Shown here in pieces: positions 16,575 to 23,913 of a stretch of DNA of 64,000 bases. A model generated the notes under the pieces. The model did not search any database and was not told where the DNA came from. It saw nothing but the letters and a program-made list of their open reading frames with translations. Both the position numbers and the translations under genes were made by a program. Each line of letters opens with the position of its first letter. The stretch's first letter is position 1. Origin of the DNA: Afifella aestuarii (GTDB taxonomy: Bacteria; Pseudomonadota; Alphaproteobacteria; Rhizobiales; Afifellaceae); contig NZ_SAUF01000002.1 in NCBI RefSeq assembly GCF_004023665.1, positions 186,001 through 250,000 of the forward strand, given 5' to 3'.

Positions 16575-17738
16575 TCATCGGGCGGCCTGCAAGCGCAACA
16601 TCAGGGCAACGAGGACGAACAGAACGAGCCCCGCGGTGATCGGTGCCCCAGCCGGCGAGAAAATGTCCATTGCCGAGGCCGTGGCGGTGGACCCTCCCGC
16701 GCTGCCGATCGCGTAGGAGAGGCCGAAGACGGCACTGCCGGCGACGAGAAGACCGCCCGTATAGCGCGCTCCGAGAAGCGTGAGCGCGCAGGTGTAAAGG
16801 GCGAATTCCGCGGCCCCCATCAGGGCAAAGACGGCGAGGATCGCGGGCTCCGATTGCAGAAACGGGATGATGAGGAAGGTGGCGCCGGCAACGAGGCCAC
16901 AGGCGATCGCGACCCCGTGGCGGGGCAGGCGGTCGAGGAGCAGGCCGACGACGGGCTGCGCGAGCGCGGTCGGCAGCGCCACCATGGTCACCGCGATCGC
17001 CGCAAACGCTTCCGAATGTCCCGTCTTCACGAAATAGACCGGCATGACGGAGATCGCGGCGATGTCGGCAAAGCCGAAAGCAAACACCATGACGACGAGC
17101 GCAGGGGCGGAACGTACGAATGTGACCAGCGCGCCGGGGGGCGAAGGTTGTGGTCGTGTGCGGGCGCGCCGGCTCAGAACGGCGGTCGCGAACGCGACGA
17201 TGGCGAGATAGACGGCAAGGATGGCGAAGGGAAAGCTGCTGTCGCTGCCGAAAAACGGAATGGCGAGGGGGCCGGCGGCAAATCCCGCGCACATGCCTGC
17301 GCCGTAAAGTCCCGAAATCCGCCCTCTCAGATGATCCGGGCAGGCAGCATTGAGCCAGGCTTCGCTCAGCATGAAGACGAGATTGACGCAGATCCCGAGC
17401 ACGAAGCGGGCGAGGAACCAGACGACAAGCGAATCCGTGATGCCGAAGACGAAAAGGCAGAGGGAACAGCCGGCAAGGCCCACGATGATGATCTTGTCGC
17501 CGGCGAGCCTTGCCGTCAAAGGCCCGATGGCGAGGGTGGAGACGGCAAGGCCGAGGCTGAAGACGCCGGCGTTGAGCCCGATGACGCTATCGGTCACGCC
17601 CTGATGGGCCATGATAAGCGAAATGAGGGGATAGGTGAGGCCCTGGGAGACCGAAAAGGCGGTCACGCCGAGGATCACCGCAGCAACGGCAGCCCGGTCG
17701 AGCACGAAGACCGCCTCTGACGCTCTGCCGACCGACAT
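16575..17738 (-). CDS. MFS transporter
   Basis: A 387-residue major-facilitator protein with about 12 hydrophobic segments and a long charged central loop near residues 195-207 (RRARTRPQPSPPG). The arginine-rich DHLRGR loop between helices 4 and 5 resembles the MFS_1 'YcaD-like' group. Substrate unknown. It ends 73 bp before the lipid-kinase gene on the same strand and may share its transcript. The ribosome site GGGGCG is modest. Confidence 0.88.
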   Translation of the reverse strand: MSVGRASEAVFVLDRAAVAAVILGVTAFSVSQGLTYPLISLIMAHQGVTDSVIGLNAGVFSLGLAVSTLAIGPLTARLAGDKIIIVGLAGCSLCLFVFGITDSLVVWFLARFVLGICVNLVFMLSEAWLNAACPDHLRGRISGLYGAGMCAGFAAGPLAIPFFGSDSSFPFAILAVYLAIVAFATAVLSRRARTRPQPSPPGALVTFVRSAPALVVMVFAFGFADIAAISVMPVYFVKTGHSEAFAAIAVTMVALPTALAQPVVGLLLDRLPRHGVAIACGLVAGATFLIIPFLQSEPAILAVFALMGAAEFALYTCALTLLGARYTGGLLVAGSAVFGLSYAIGSAGGSTATASAMDIFSPAGAPITAGLVLFVLVALMLRLQAAR

Positions 17739-17930
17739 ATGAAACGCCCCTTGGCCACGCGCCGGCCAAACGGAGCGGGTAGATGCCGCCGGCCGCGCAT
17801 CACGAGATAACGTCTGAATGCGGTTTCCGCCATCCGTCGCCGGCGCGTTCGTGCCCGCCTTCGGAACGCACGGGTCTCGGCTCGCTCGGGACGTCTTGGG
17901 GACGTATGCTGAGGAGAGACAAGGACGGGC

Positions 17931-17951
17931 GTCCCGTCCTTGAATGGAAAA
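17931..17951 (-). terminator. Hairpin after the FMN-reductase gene
   Basis: AAGGACGGG and CCCGTCCTT form a perfect 9-bp stem with a 3-nt loop, 55 bp beyond the FMN-reductase stop. There is no U-tract on either strand, so the terminator call is tentative. Confidence 0.4.
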
Positions 17952-18006
17952 GGTCCATGCGCCTCAAACAAAGGTCTGAGGCGAACTCTGAAGCTTGAAC
18001 CGGAAG

Positions 18007-18561
18007 CTACTTGTCGAGCTTCGGCATTTTGTCGATCCACTCGCCGAAGCGGGTAAGATACTCCTTGAGGAAGTTGCGGGTGGTCTCGTCGGTGACGGTG
18101 AGATCCCCGTCGATCAGCCCTTCCGGGAAGGCGAGGTAAACCTCCGGCTGGCCCATGACAAAGGCGTTCTGGGTGACGAGGACGCTGCGCAGACCGACTT
18201 GTGCGGCGGCGGTTCCGATCCGGCCGGGAGACGCGCCGATGACGGAGATCGGCTTGCCGGTCCAAGAGCTTTCGCCGTAGGGGCGGGACCCCCAGTCGAT
18301 GGCATTCTTGAGGACAGCCGGGATCGACCGGTTGAATTCCGGCGTGGCGAAGATAATGCCGTCGGCGTCGGCAAGATCGCGCTTCAGTGCCAGCACGGAA
18401 GCCGGCGGATTCTCCCACAGGTCGTCGTTGTAGAGCGGCAGGTTGAGGTCCGGATAGATGAAGGTGAACTCATCCTTGCCGAGCTTCTCAAGCGCATGAG
18501 CGAGGGTCCGGTTGATGGAGGCGCGCCGTAGGCTGCCTACGAGAACTGCTATCTTTCGCAT
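18007..18561 (-). CDS. NADPH-dependent FMN reductase / quinone reductase
   Basis: Flavodoxin-fold reductase of 184 residues. The FMN-phosphate loop is GSLRRASINR (10-19) and the conserved TPEFNRSIPAVLKNAIDW segment (about 74-91) is the family hallmark shared with ChrR/YieF-type quinone and chromate reductases. ATG 18561 has AAAGG upstream; an earlier in-frame GTG is less likely. It is divergent from the HxlR regulator, with a palindrome in between, which suggests induction by quinones or electrophiles. Confidence 0.9.
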   Translation of the reverse strand: MRKIAVLVGSLRRASINRTLAHALEKLGKDEFTFIYPDLNLPLYNDDLWENPPASVLALKRDLADADGIIFATPEFNRSIPAVLKNAIDWGSRPYGESSWTGKPISVIGASPGRIGTAAAQVGLRSVLVTQNAFVMGQPEVYLAFPEGLIDGDLTVTDETTRNFLKEYLTRFGEWIDKMPKLDK

Positions 18562-18573
18562 AAGGCCTTTCCT

Positions 18574-18590
18574 GGTTACCATTGGTGACC
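18574..18590. promoter_or_regulatory. Palindrome between FMN reductase and HxlR regulator
   Basis: GGTTACCATTGGTGACC is a 17-bp imperfect palindrome (GGTnACCAnTGGTnACC). It sits 13 bp upstream of the reductase start and 45 bp upstream of the HxlR start, a natural operator position for the divergently encoded regulator. Confidence 0.55.
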
Positions 18591-18634
18591 GTCAGATAGG
18601 GCAGCCCCGCCGGGGGCCACAAGAAGGCACTTTT

Positions 18635-19024
18635 TTGAAACCGCAGATCTGTCACCTCCCGTCCGATTGCAGGCCTGTGAGCGAGATCCTGTCGCGCATC
18701 GGCGACAAATGGTCGGTGCTCGTCATCACCTTGCTGGGCGATGCTCCTCTGCGCTTCGGGGAGTTGAAGCGCGAGATCGGCGGCATCTCCCAGAAAATGC
18801 TAACGGCCACTTTGCGGGCTTTGGAGCGCGATGGTTTCGTGCTGCGCCGCGATTACGGGACTGTGCCGCCGAAGGTCGAATACGAGCTCACCGAGCTCGG
18901 CCGCGATCTCCTCGTGCCGGTGACGGCATTGGCGGCATGGGCGCGGCAAAACCAGGCGCATGTCGAGGAGGCCCGTCGCCGCTTCGATGATGCATGTCCG
19001 GAACGGACCGGCCGCTCAGGCTGA
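18635..19024 (+). CDS. HxlR-family transcriptional regulator
   Basis: Winged-helix regulator of 129 residues; the segment from IGDKWSVLVI through FGELKREIGGISQKMLTATLRALERDG is the HxlR core. A TTG start at 18635 is preferred: AAGAAGG lies 7 bp upstream and it leaves the typical short N-terminus, whereas the longer frame would run into the reductase gene. The conserved N-terminal Cys (Cys12, in CRPVSE) matches the redox- or quinone-sensing Cys of YodB-type members; a second Cys is at 6. It probably represses the divergent reductase. Its 3' end overlaps the DUF421 gene. Confidence 0.87.
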   Translation: MKPQICHLPSDCRPVSEILSRIGDKWSVLVITLLGDAPLRFGELKREIGGISQKMLTATLRALERDGFVLRRDYGTVPPKVEYELTELGRDLLVPVTALAAWARQNQAHVEEARRRFDDACPERTGRSG

Positions 19025-19573
19025 CAGACCTGCCTCGGCGCGAGCTTCCTGCCGGCCTTGAACATGCCGCAGCGTGGAAGCCTTGGCCGGTTCGCCCTCC
19101 GGCTCGTTTGCTGCCGGAACGACGCTGATCGAACCGTCCGTTTCCAGGACCACGGCCGCGACGGCGTCGAGGTCCGCTAACCCCGCCGCGCGCACGGCTG
19201 CGTAGACCTCTTCTTCCGTGACGCGCTCCTTCTTGAGCATGGCGTGGAGGAAGCGGCCGCGAAAGAAGACGAGCGAGGGGTCAGCCTTGACGAGCGACTG
19301 AAACCGTCCCGATCGCACCGAGGCGTAAGCCACCGCATATTGCAGGAGGCACAGGAGGGCGAAGGCGAACAGACCTTCGCTCAACGAAACCTCGCTCGAC
19401 AGAAGCACGGTGGCCAGTATCGAGCCAAGAGCCACCGTGACGATGAAATCGAAGGCGTTCATCTTCGACAGCGTGCGCTTGCCGGTCGCTCGCAGCAGGA
19501 GGACGAGCCCGCCATAGGCCAGGATGCCGATGATAAGGATCCGAAAGAGGTCGCCCCAGCTGTCGAAGAACAT
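19016..19573 (-). CDS. DUF421 / YetF-like membrane protein
   Basis: A 185-residue protein with three N-terminal hydrophobic spans (about 8-28, 41-58, 65-83) followed by a soluble domain with the DUF421 pattern (GKRTLSKMNAFDFIVTVALGS and, later, VFFRGRFLHAMLKKERVTEEEV). Function is unknown for the family; Bacillus members affect spore or membrane properties. It starts 3 bp after a small exported-protein gene on the same strand, so the two likely form an operon. The C-terminal 30 residues are low-complexity. Confidence 0.88.
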   Translation of the reverse strand: MFFDSWGDLFRILIIGILAYGGLVLLLRATGKRTLSKMNAFDFIVTVALGSILATVLLSSEVSLSEGLFAFALLCLLQYAVAYASVRSGRFQSLVKADPSLVFFRGRFLHAMLKKERVTEEEVYAAVRAAGLADLDAVAAVVLETDGSISVVPAANEPEGEPAKASTLRHVQGRQEARAEAGLSA

Positions 19574-19576
19574 CGA

Positions 19577-19891
19577 TCAGCCTCCCGTATCGCTGAGCTG
19601 ATCGCAGCGCACCCACCATTTCTCCGGCATCGCCGCATCGCGTAAGGCCTGCACGACGCCGCCTCCGGCATTGGAAAAGTCGATGAGACAGAGCGAGCCG
19701 CTGTCGCTCTTGAGGCGCGTGATGGTGAGATTGCGGCAGTCGGACGGCATCAATTCCCCGTTGCTGCCGATAATCTGTTGCAGGCTCTGCTGCGACTGGC
19801 AGGCGGGGAAGCGCTCCTGGGCTGCGGCCGGGGCCGCAGCGGTGAGGGCGATCAGGGCGGTGGCTGCACCGGCGGCGATGAGACGGGCCAT
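19577..19891 (-). CDS. Small exported cysteine-containing protein
   Basis: A 104-residue protein with a Sec signal (MARLIAAGAATALIALTAAAPAAAQ). The mature part holds four Cys residues (PACQ, DCRN, SLCL, VRCD), suggesting two periplasmic disulfides. GGAGG precedes the ATG. I do not recognise the family. The immediate downstream DUF421 gene is 3 bp away. Confidence 0.7.
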   Translation of the reverse strand: MARLIAAGAATALIALTAAAPAAAQERFPACQSQQSLQQIIGSNGELMPSDCRNLTITRLKSDSGSLCLIDFSNAGGGVVQALRDAAMPEKWWVRCDQLSDTGG

Positions 19892-20195
19892 GGGGCCTCC
19901 TCTTGAAACGGGCTGTTGCGCTGCAGGGGCGGCGGTGCCGTGGCCATGCAGTCTCACTTACCAACAACCGGCATTTTCGAGAGTTCCGGAGCTTGTCGGG
20001 TTTGGGGCGGAGTTTTTCTTGTTAATGCCGCAATTGCAGTCTACAAGAACAACCATCGATCTTTGGCCGGACATTTTGGCCGTTAAGTCCCGTTTCGCCG
20101 GGCGCGGGTTCAGACTTCCTCCAAAACTCGACTTTCACACACGTGCGCATATCGCGTCGCGTGTACCCATACGCGTTCTGCGAAAGGAACATTCC
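19892..20195. other. Leader/promoter region of cspA
   Basis: 304 bp without a gene, upstream of cspA. TTTGGCCG occurs twice (20062-20069 and 20075-20082), 13 bp apart. A short inverted pair, CGCGT and ACGCG, lies near the start. A long 5' leader is normal for cold-shock genes, where it acts as a thermosensitive structure; no known RNA family is recognisable to me here. Confidence 0.5.
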
Positions 20196-20405
20196 ATGGC
20201 GGTTGGTACCGTAAAATTCTACAATTCCCAGAAGGGTTATGGCTTCATCCAGCCGGAGGACGGCGGCAAGGACGTGTTCGTCCATGCCACGGCTCTCGAG
20301 CGTGCCGGCATGCGCGGCCTCGTTGAAGGCCAGCGCGTCTCCTTCGACGTTGAGGCGGATCGCCGCTCCGGCAAGGAAGCTGCAACGAACCTGCAGCACG
20401 CCTGA
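20196..20405 (+). CDS. cspA: Cold-shock protein, CspA family
   Basis: A 69-residue single OB-fold RNA/DNA chaperone. RNP1 reads KGYGFI and RNP2 DVFVH, both complete. AAAGGA lies before the ATG. It melts RNA secondary structure during cold or stationary phase. It heads a run of short co-directional genes; the hairpin after it may separate or attenuate them. Confidence 0.95.
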   Translation: MAVGTVKFYNSQKGYGFIQPEDGGKDVFVHATALERAGMRGLVEGQRVSFDVEADRRSGKEAATNLQHA

Positions 20406-20411
20406 TTTTTC

Positions 20412-20439
20412 AGAAGGCGCAGGCTCGCCTGCGCCTTCT
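20412..20439 (+). terminator. Hairpin after cspA
   Basis: AGAAGGCGCAGG and CCTGCGCCTTCT form a perfect 12-bp stem with a 4-nt loop, directly after the cspA stop. The following sequence CTTCCC is only weakly U-rich, so read-through into the next small gene is likely. Confidence 0.6.
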
Positions 20440-20466
20440 CTTCCCATGCCGTACGGCGGAGGGAAT

Positions 20467-20658
20467 ATGACAAGCCATTCATTCAAGGTGGGCCAGACGG
20501 TCCGCCTGTCGCAAAAGACCGTCGGCCCGGGTGTCGCCGGCGTGTACAAAATCCTGGCTCTGCTGCCCGAGGAACATGGCGATTGCCAGTACCGCGTGCA
20601 AAGCACGGTGAGTTCGCAGCAGCGCGTCGTCCAGGAAAGTCAGTTGTCGCGCCTTTAA
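20467..20658 (+). CDS. Small conserved-type protein, SH3-like (uncharacterised)
   Basis: A 63-residue protein with the pattern FKVGQTVRL ... YKILALLP ... QYRVQS ... RVVQESQL. I know this pattern from many short Hyphomicrobiales proteins without assigned function; the beta-rich layout suggests a small SH3-like barrel. GGCGGAGGGAAT gives a strong ribosome site. It lies 61 bp after cspA. Post-transcriptional or nucleic-acid roles are conceivable by context only. Confidence 0.75.
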   Translation: MTSHSFKVGQTVRLSQKTVGPGVAGVYKILALLPEEHGDCQYRVQSTVSSQQRVVQESQLSRL

Positions 20659-20781
20659 TGGCGCATGTCTCAGGCCCGGAGACGGTCCTTTCGAACCAAG
20701 GCCGGCTTTCCGCGTCTGCCGCTCCCGCTCAAAGCCTGAACGGCGCACGATGTGCAACCCGGTTCGGAGAGGATGAATTTC

Positions 20782-20934
20782 ATGGCAAAAGGGCAGGTGC
20801 GCGGTTCTAAGGAAGCCAAGAAGCCGAAGAACAAAGACAAGGGCGCCAAGCACACCCCGAAATATATGGAGACGGCAGAGCTCGGCTCCTCGGGCTCCGG
20901 TGGGACGCCTCTCAAGCTCGGCCAGAAGAAATAA
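20782..20934 (+). CDS. Small basic protein, MAKGQ family (uncharacterised)
   Basis: A 50-residue Lys-rich protein. Its N-terminus MAKGQVRGSKEAKKPKNKDK matches a widespread tiny alphaproteobacterial family of unknown role that I recognise by its start. ATG 20782 was chosen over an in-frame ATG at 20773 because GAGAGG is correctly spaced. The Ser/Gly-rich C-terminus looks unstructured. It is 3 bp before the next gene. Confidence 0.7.
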   Translation: MAKGQVRGSKEAKKPKNKDKGAKHTPKYMETAELGSSGSGGTPLKLGQKK

Positions 20935-20937
20935 TCT

Positions 20938-21177
20938 GTGGCGCGCTTCGAAGTCACGATGTCGAGCGGCGACAAGCTCCTCATCGAGCACGATATCGCA
21001 TCTGTCGAGGAGATGCGGCTGGTGCTCGAGAAGACCGACTTTCTCGCTACCAAAGAAGTCAGACTCGGTGCACCCGGTACGCTGCCGGATGTCGTCTTGT
21101 CGACCCGCCATATGATGCTGCTCCGCCCGCTCGCTGAGGGTGCGACACAGGGCAGCTCCTTCAGGCCCAAGCGATAA
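20938..21177 (+). CDS. Small hypothetical protein
   Basis: A 79-residue protein with a GTG start 3 bp after the previous stop. The beta-alpha-beta-like pattern (FEVTMSSGDKLLIEH, then IASVEEMRLVLEKTDFL) suggests a compact fold; the C-terminus is basic. I do not recognise it. Tight spacing to both neighbours supports a real gene in an operon. Confidence 0.6.
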   Translation: MARFEVTMSSGDKLLIEHDIASVEEMRLVLEKTDFLATKEVRLGAPGTLPDVVLSTRHMMLLRPLAEGATQGSSFRPKR

Positions 21178-21237
21178 TCTAAAATGGGAACGCCGACGAA
21201 ACCGTCGACGCAGGGGAAGCCCGCAAAGGGGAACGCT

Positions 21238-21507
21238 ATGGCGAGGAGCGTGAAGGACGTGGCCGAGCTCAAGGCTCGGATGGCGCATGCGCTTTCAAGC
21301 GACAATGTCAGCGTCCCACAGCGAGAATTTCTCGAAAGCCAGAAGGCGCGGCTCGATCAGCGTGGAACCCATACCATGCTTACCGACGACCAACTCGCAC
21401 GCATCGAACGCATCATCGACGAGGCCGGGGCGGAACTCTCCTCGTCTGGCGCGAATCCATCTGACGCCGACGATGCCGAGTCCACGCCGCCCACAAATCA
21501 AGGGTGA
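21238..21507 (+). CDS. Small hypothetical protein, helical
   Basis: An 89-residue protein. AGGGGAA precedes ATG 21238, whereas the in-frame ATG 21184 lacks a ribosome site. It is predicted mostly alpha-helical and acidic at the C-terminus (DADDAES). Unrecognised. Its stop region provides the ribosome site for the next gene. Confidence 0.6.
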   Translation: MARSVKDVAELKARMAHALSSDNVSVPQREFLESQKARLDQRGTHTMLTDDQLARIERIIDEAGAELSSSGANPSDADDAESTPPTNQG

Positions 21508-21512
21508 TGCCG

Positions 21513-21914
21513 ATGTCTACAAAAACACAAGGCAAAGGTGACAGCGTCAAGCTGCGCCGCGACAAGGCCGATGCGACCACTGCCGCAGCGAAAGCTGTGA
21601 TCGACGCCGAACTGAACGCAGCGCGCCAGAAGACCGAGCGGCTGCGGGCTCAGCGCCTCGCCAAAGAGGCCGACGACGCCGGATTGGCGAAAGACGCGGC
21701 GGAAAACGCGCCCAAAAAAGGTGCTCGAAAGACCACAAAGACGCGAGCGACGAAGAGTGCCGCACTCAAGGCCGCCGGCACGCCCCCTGAGGTCGATGAG
21801 GTCAAGGCGTCAAAGAAGAAGTCGAAGGCGAAAAAGGCTGTGCCGGCACCTGTCGCCGATATGGACGACGACGTCGAGGAGCCTGACGAGGCCGACGAGG
21901 TCGCAGAGCTTTAG
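21513..21914 (+). CDS. Lys/Ala-rich protein with acidic tail (histone-H1-like composition)
   Basis: A 133-residue protein. A helical, charged N-terminal half (about 10-60, coiled-coil-like) leads to a KTTKTRATKS-type Lys/Ala-rich stretch (about 75-110) and an Asp/Glu-rich end. Such composition is seen in DNA-compacting H1-like proteins, but low complexity makes homology unreliable. AGGG is 8 bp before ATG 21513. It is the last gene of the small-protein run. Confidence 0.6.
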   Translation: MSTKTQGKGDSVKLRRDKADATTAAAKAVIDAELNAARQKTERLRAQRLAKEADDAGLAKDAAENAPKKGARKTTKTRATKSAALKAAGTPPEVDEVKASKKKSKAKKAVPAPVADMDDDVEEPDEADEVAEL

Positions 21915-22235
21915 CTGACCGACGCCGACGTCTCGCCGGCTATCATATCGATGTCACGCTGATCGCCGCTCTCACGAGGGCATGCCGCTCGCGCTGAGCT
22001 TGTGTCATGCGGGCGCGTGATTGCTTTGCGATGCCCAGGTTTTGCGATCTGGTCCGGCTCACTCAGGCCATCCATCATGCGGCCGGCTCGAATCGCACCC
22101 CGCATCGTATCTATGGCTGATGGATGAGGCTCTTTCGACGCTCACCCCGAAACACGCCCCCGAGCGGCCGCGACTGCCAGCGACGGCACCGGAACAGGAG
22201 CCGCCATCGGCGGCTCTGCCCGTGCCAGGTCGGCT
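21915..22235. other. Intergenic region between small-protein run and hemN
   Basis: 321 bp separating two convergent units. It contains only the hairpin near the hemN end. A Pro-rich 72-codon frame (22021-22239) lacks a ribosome site and family resemblance, so I do not call it a gene. Confidence 0.55.
22198..22216 (-). terminator. Hairpin after hemN
   Basis: GAGCCGCC and GGCGGCTC form a perfect 8-bp stem with a 3-nt loop, about 20 bp beyond the hemN stop. No U-tract follows, so the assignment rests on position and stem strength. Confidence 0.4.
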
Positions 22236-23582
22236 CTAAACGGCAGTCGAATGCGTGGCCGCACGCGTCCCGAGATAAGCGTCGAAAGAAGCAGCAACGC
22301 TGCGCACGAAGGGCCTGCCCCGATCGGTGACGACGAAGCGATCGCCGACGCGTGAGAAGAGCCCATCGGGGTCCGATTCCGCGAAATAGCGCGCATCGTT
22401 GATGACGGGATCGGCCAGCGCACCGAAATGCGCTTTCAAGGTCCCGGCCGAGAAGGCGAAGTCGCACAACAGCCGCTCGATCACGAAGGCCCGAACCCTG
22501 TCGGCCTGAGAAAGCTCGAAACCACGAACGGTCGCAAGCTCACCCTTTTCGATCTCGGCCGCGTAGCGACGGGTCGTCTTCTCGTTCTGCAGATAGCCCT
22601 GCGGGAGCTTGCTGATGGACGATGCGCCGAAACCGATGAGTGCGTCGGCCTCGTCCGTCGTATAGCCCTGGAAATTGCGGTGGAGACGACCTTCCCAAGC
22701 CGCCACGGCAAGAGAATCTTCCGGCACGGCGAAATGGTCGAAGCCGATGCGCTGATACCCGGCGCCGGTGAAGAGCGTCGCTGCACGATTGGCCTGCGCA
22801 AAGCGCTCCAGAACGTCAGGCAGCTCGTCCGTCGGGATCATCTTCTGGCGTGGGATGACCGATGGCACATGCGCGTAGCCGAAGAGAGCCACGCGGTCCG
22901 GCCGGAGGGTCAGGATCTGTTCGACCGTGTGTACGAGCTTGTCCCGGCTCTGATACGGCAGGCCGTAGACGAGATCGACGTTGATGGAGCGGATGCCGGC
23001 GGCACGCAGTCGATTGACGGCCGATTCCGTCTCCTCGAAGCTCTGCATACGGTTGATGGAGGCCTGCACCTTCGTGTCAAAGTCCTGCACGCCGATCGAG
23101 GCGCGGGTGAAGCCGGCTTTTGCGAGCGCTTCCACACGCGCATCGTCGAATTCGCGCGGATCGATCTCGATCGCGAATTCCGCATCTGCCGCGGACGGGA
23201 AGGCCTCGCGGATCGCCGAGGCGAGCTCGATGATGTCGTCCGGCTTCAGCAAGGTCGGCGAGCCGCCGCCCCAATGCACGCCCTCGACGTTGATGTCCGG
23301 CGCAAGCTCGGCCACGAGCTTCAGCTCGTCCTTCAGCGTCTTGAGATACGGCAGCACCGGATCGTAGCGCAGCACGTGCCTGGTGGTGCAGCCGCAGAAC
23401 CAGCACAGCGTATCGCAGAACGGGATGTGGAAGTAGAGCGAGGCCCTGGTATTGGGCTTGAGCTCTTTCAGCCAGGCTTTCGCGACCTTGCCGTCCACTT
23501 CTTCGTTGAAGTGGGGCGCCGTCGGATAACTGGTGTAACGCGGCACAGGCGCCGCGTATTTGCGGACGAGATCAGGAACCAT
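22236..23582 (-). CDS. hemN: Oxygen-independent coproporphyrinogen III dehydrogenase
   Basis: Radical SAM enzyme, 448 residues, that decarboxylates coproporphyrinogen III to protoporphyrinogen IX without oxygen. The 4Fe-4S motif is CDTLCWFC (Cys56, Cys60, Cys63), followed by the family Cys/Gly pattern CGCTT. The N-terminus RYTSYPTAPHF is diagnostic of true HemN rather than HemW. ATG 23582 matches the usual family start but has no ribosome-binding sequence. An FNR box is centred 41.5 bp upstream, so the mRNA may be leaderless and anaerobically induced. It lets haem synthesis continue under low oxygen. Confidence 0.95.
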   Translation of the reverse strand: MVPDLVRKYAAPVPRYTSYPTAPHFNEEVDGKVAKAWLKELKPNTRASLYFHIPFCDTLCWFCGCTTRHVLRYDPVLPYLKTLKDELKLVAELAPDINVEGVHWGGGSPTLLKPDDIIELASAIREAFPSAADAEFAIEIDPREFDDARVEALAKAGFTRASIGVQDFDTKVQASINRMQSFEETESAVNRLRAAGIRSINVDLVYGLPYQSRDKLVHTVEQILTLRPDRVALFGYAHVPSVIPRQKMIPTDELPDVLERFAQANRAATLFTGAGYQRIGFDHFAVPEDSLAVAAWEGRLHRNFQGYTTDEADALIGFGASSISKLPQGYLQNEKTTRRYAAEIEKGELATVRGFELSQADRVRAFVIERLLCDFAFSAGTLKAHFGALADPVINDARYFAESDPDGLFSRVGDRFVVTDRGRPFVRSVAASFDAYLGTRAATHSTAV

Positions 23583-23616
23583 TTGGGTATTTCTAGTGCT
23601 TTCGTCGAAGGCGTCC

Positions 23617-23630
23617 TTGATCAATGTCAA
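23617..23630 (-). promoter_or_regulatory. FNR/FixK-type anaerobox for hemN
   Basis: TTGATCAATGTCAA fits the FNR/FnrL/FixK consensus TTGAT-N4-RTCAA in both half sites. Its centre lies 41.5 bp from the hemN ATG. TAGAAA at -13 to -8 relative to the ATG would serve as the -10 element. This is a class II activator geometry if transcription starts at the ATG itself. Confidence 0.8.
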
Positions 23631-23837
23631 AGAGGAAATCGGCCGCCGCAAGGTTTGACGCGCACGCCGGCATGTCCTCTTGCAATCTGAACGGCTTGGC
23701 AAACCGAGAAGCCCCGCGAACGCCGCCTTGCGCCTCCCCTTTCTCGGTGCGCCGCGAGGCCTGCGCATGCCCGGCGAAGCGGCCCTCTCGACAAGATTCG
23801 TGGACAAGGTGCCGCTTCGTCATCTATCCCTGCGGCG

Positions 23838-23850
23838 GTGGTGATTATCA
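23838..23850. repeat. Short palindrome GGTGATTATCACC
   Basis: A 13-bp palindrome (GGTGAT-T-ATCACC), 64 bp upstream of the hydroxyacid dehydrogenase start. It may be an operator for that operon; no regulator gene is adjacent. Confidence 0.35.
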
Positions 23851-23913
23851 CCGCCGCTCGCCTCTGCCATGGGCTTGCCGTTTCCTCCCGAAGGCCCGGT
23901 CGTTTCAGGAAAA

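Larger units (their letters stand above)
23583..23913. other. Divergent promoter region hemN / hydroxyacid dehydrogenase
   Basis: 331 bp holding the hemN promoter with its FNR box and, presumably, the promoter of the plus-strand dehydrogenase operon. GGTGATTATCACC at 23838-23850 is a short AT-centred palindrome. No gene is supported. Confidence 0.5.

Noticed and set aside
22021-22239. Pro-rich 72-codon small gene between the small-protein run and hemN
   Set aside because: No ribosome site, overlaps the hemN end, and composition resembles random GC-rich sequence.
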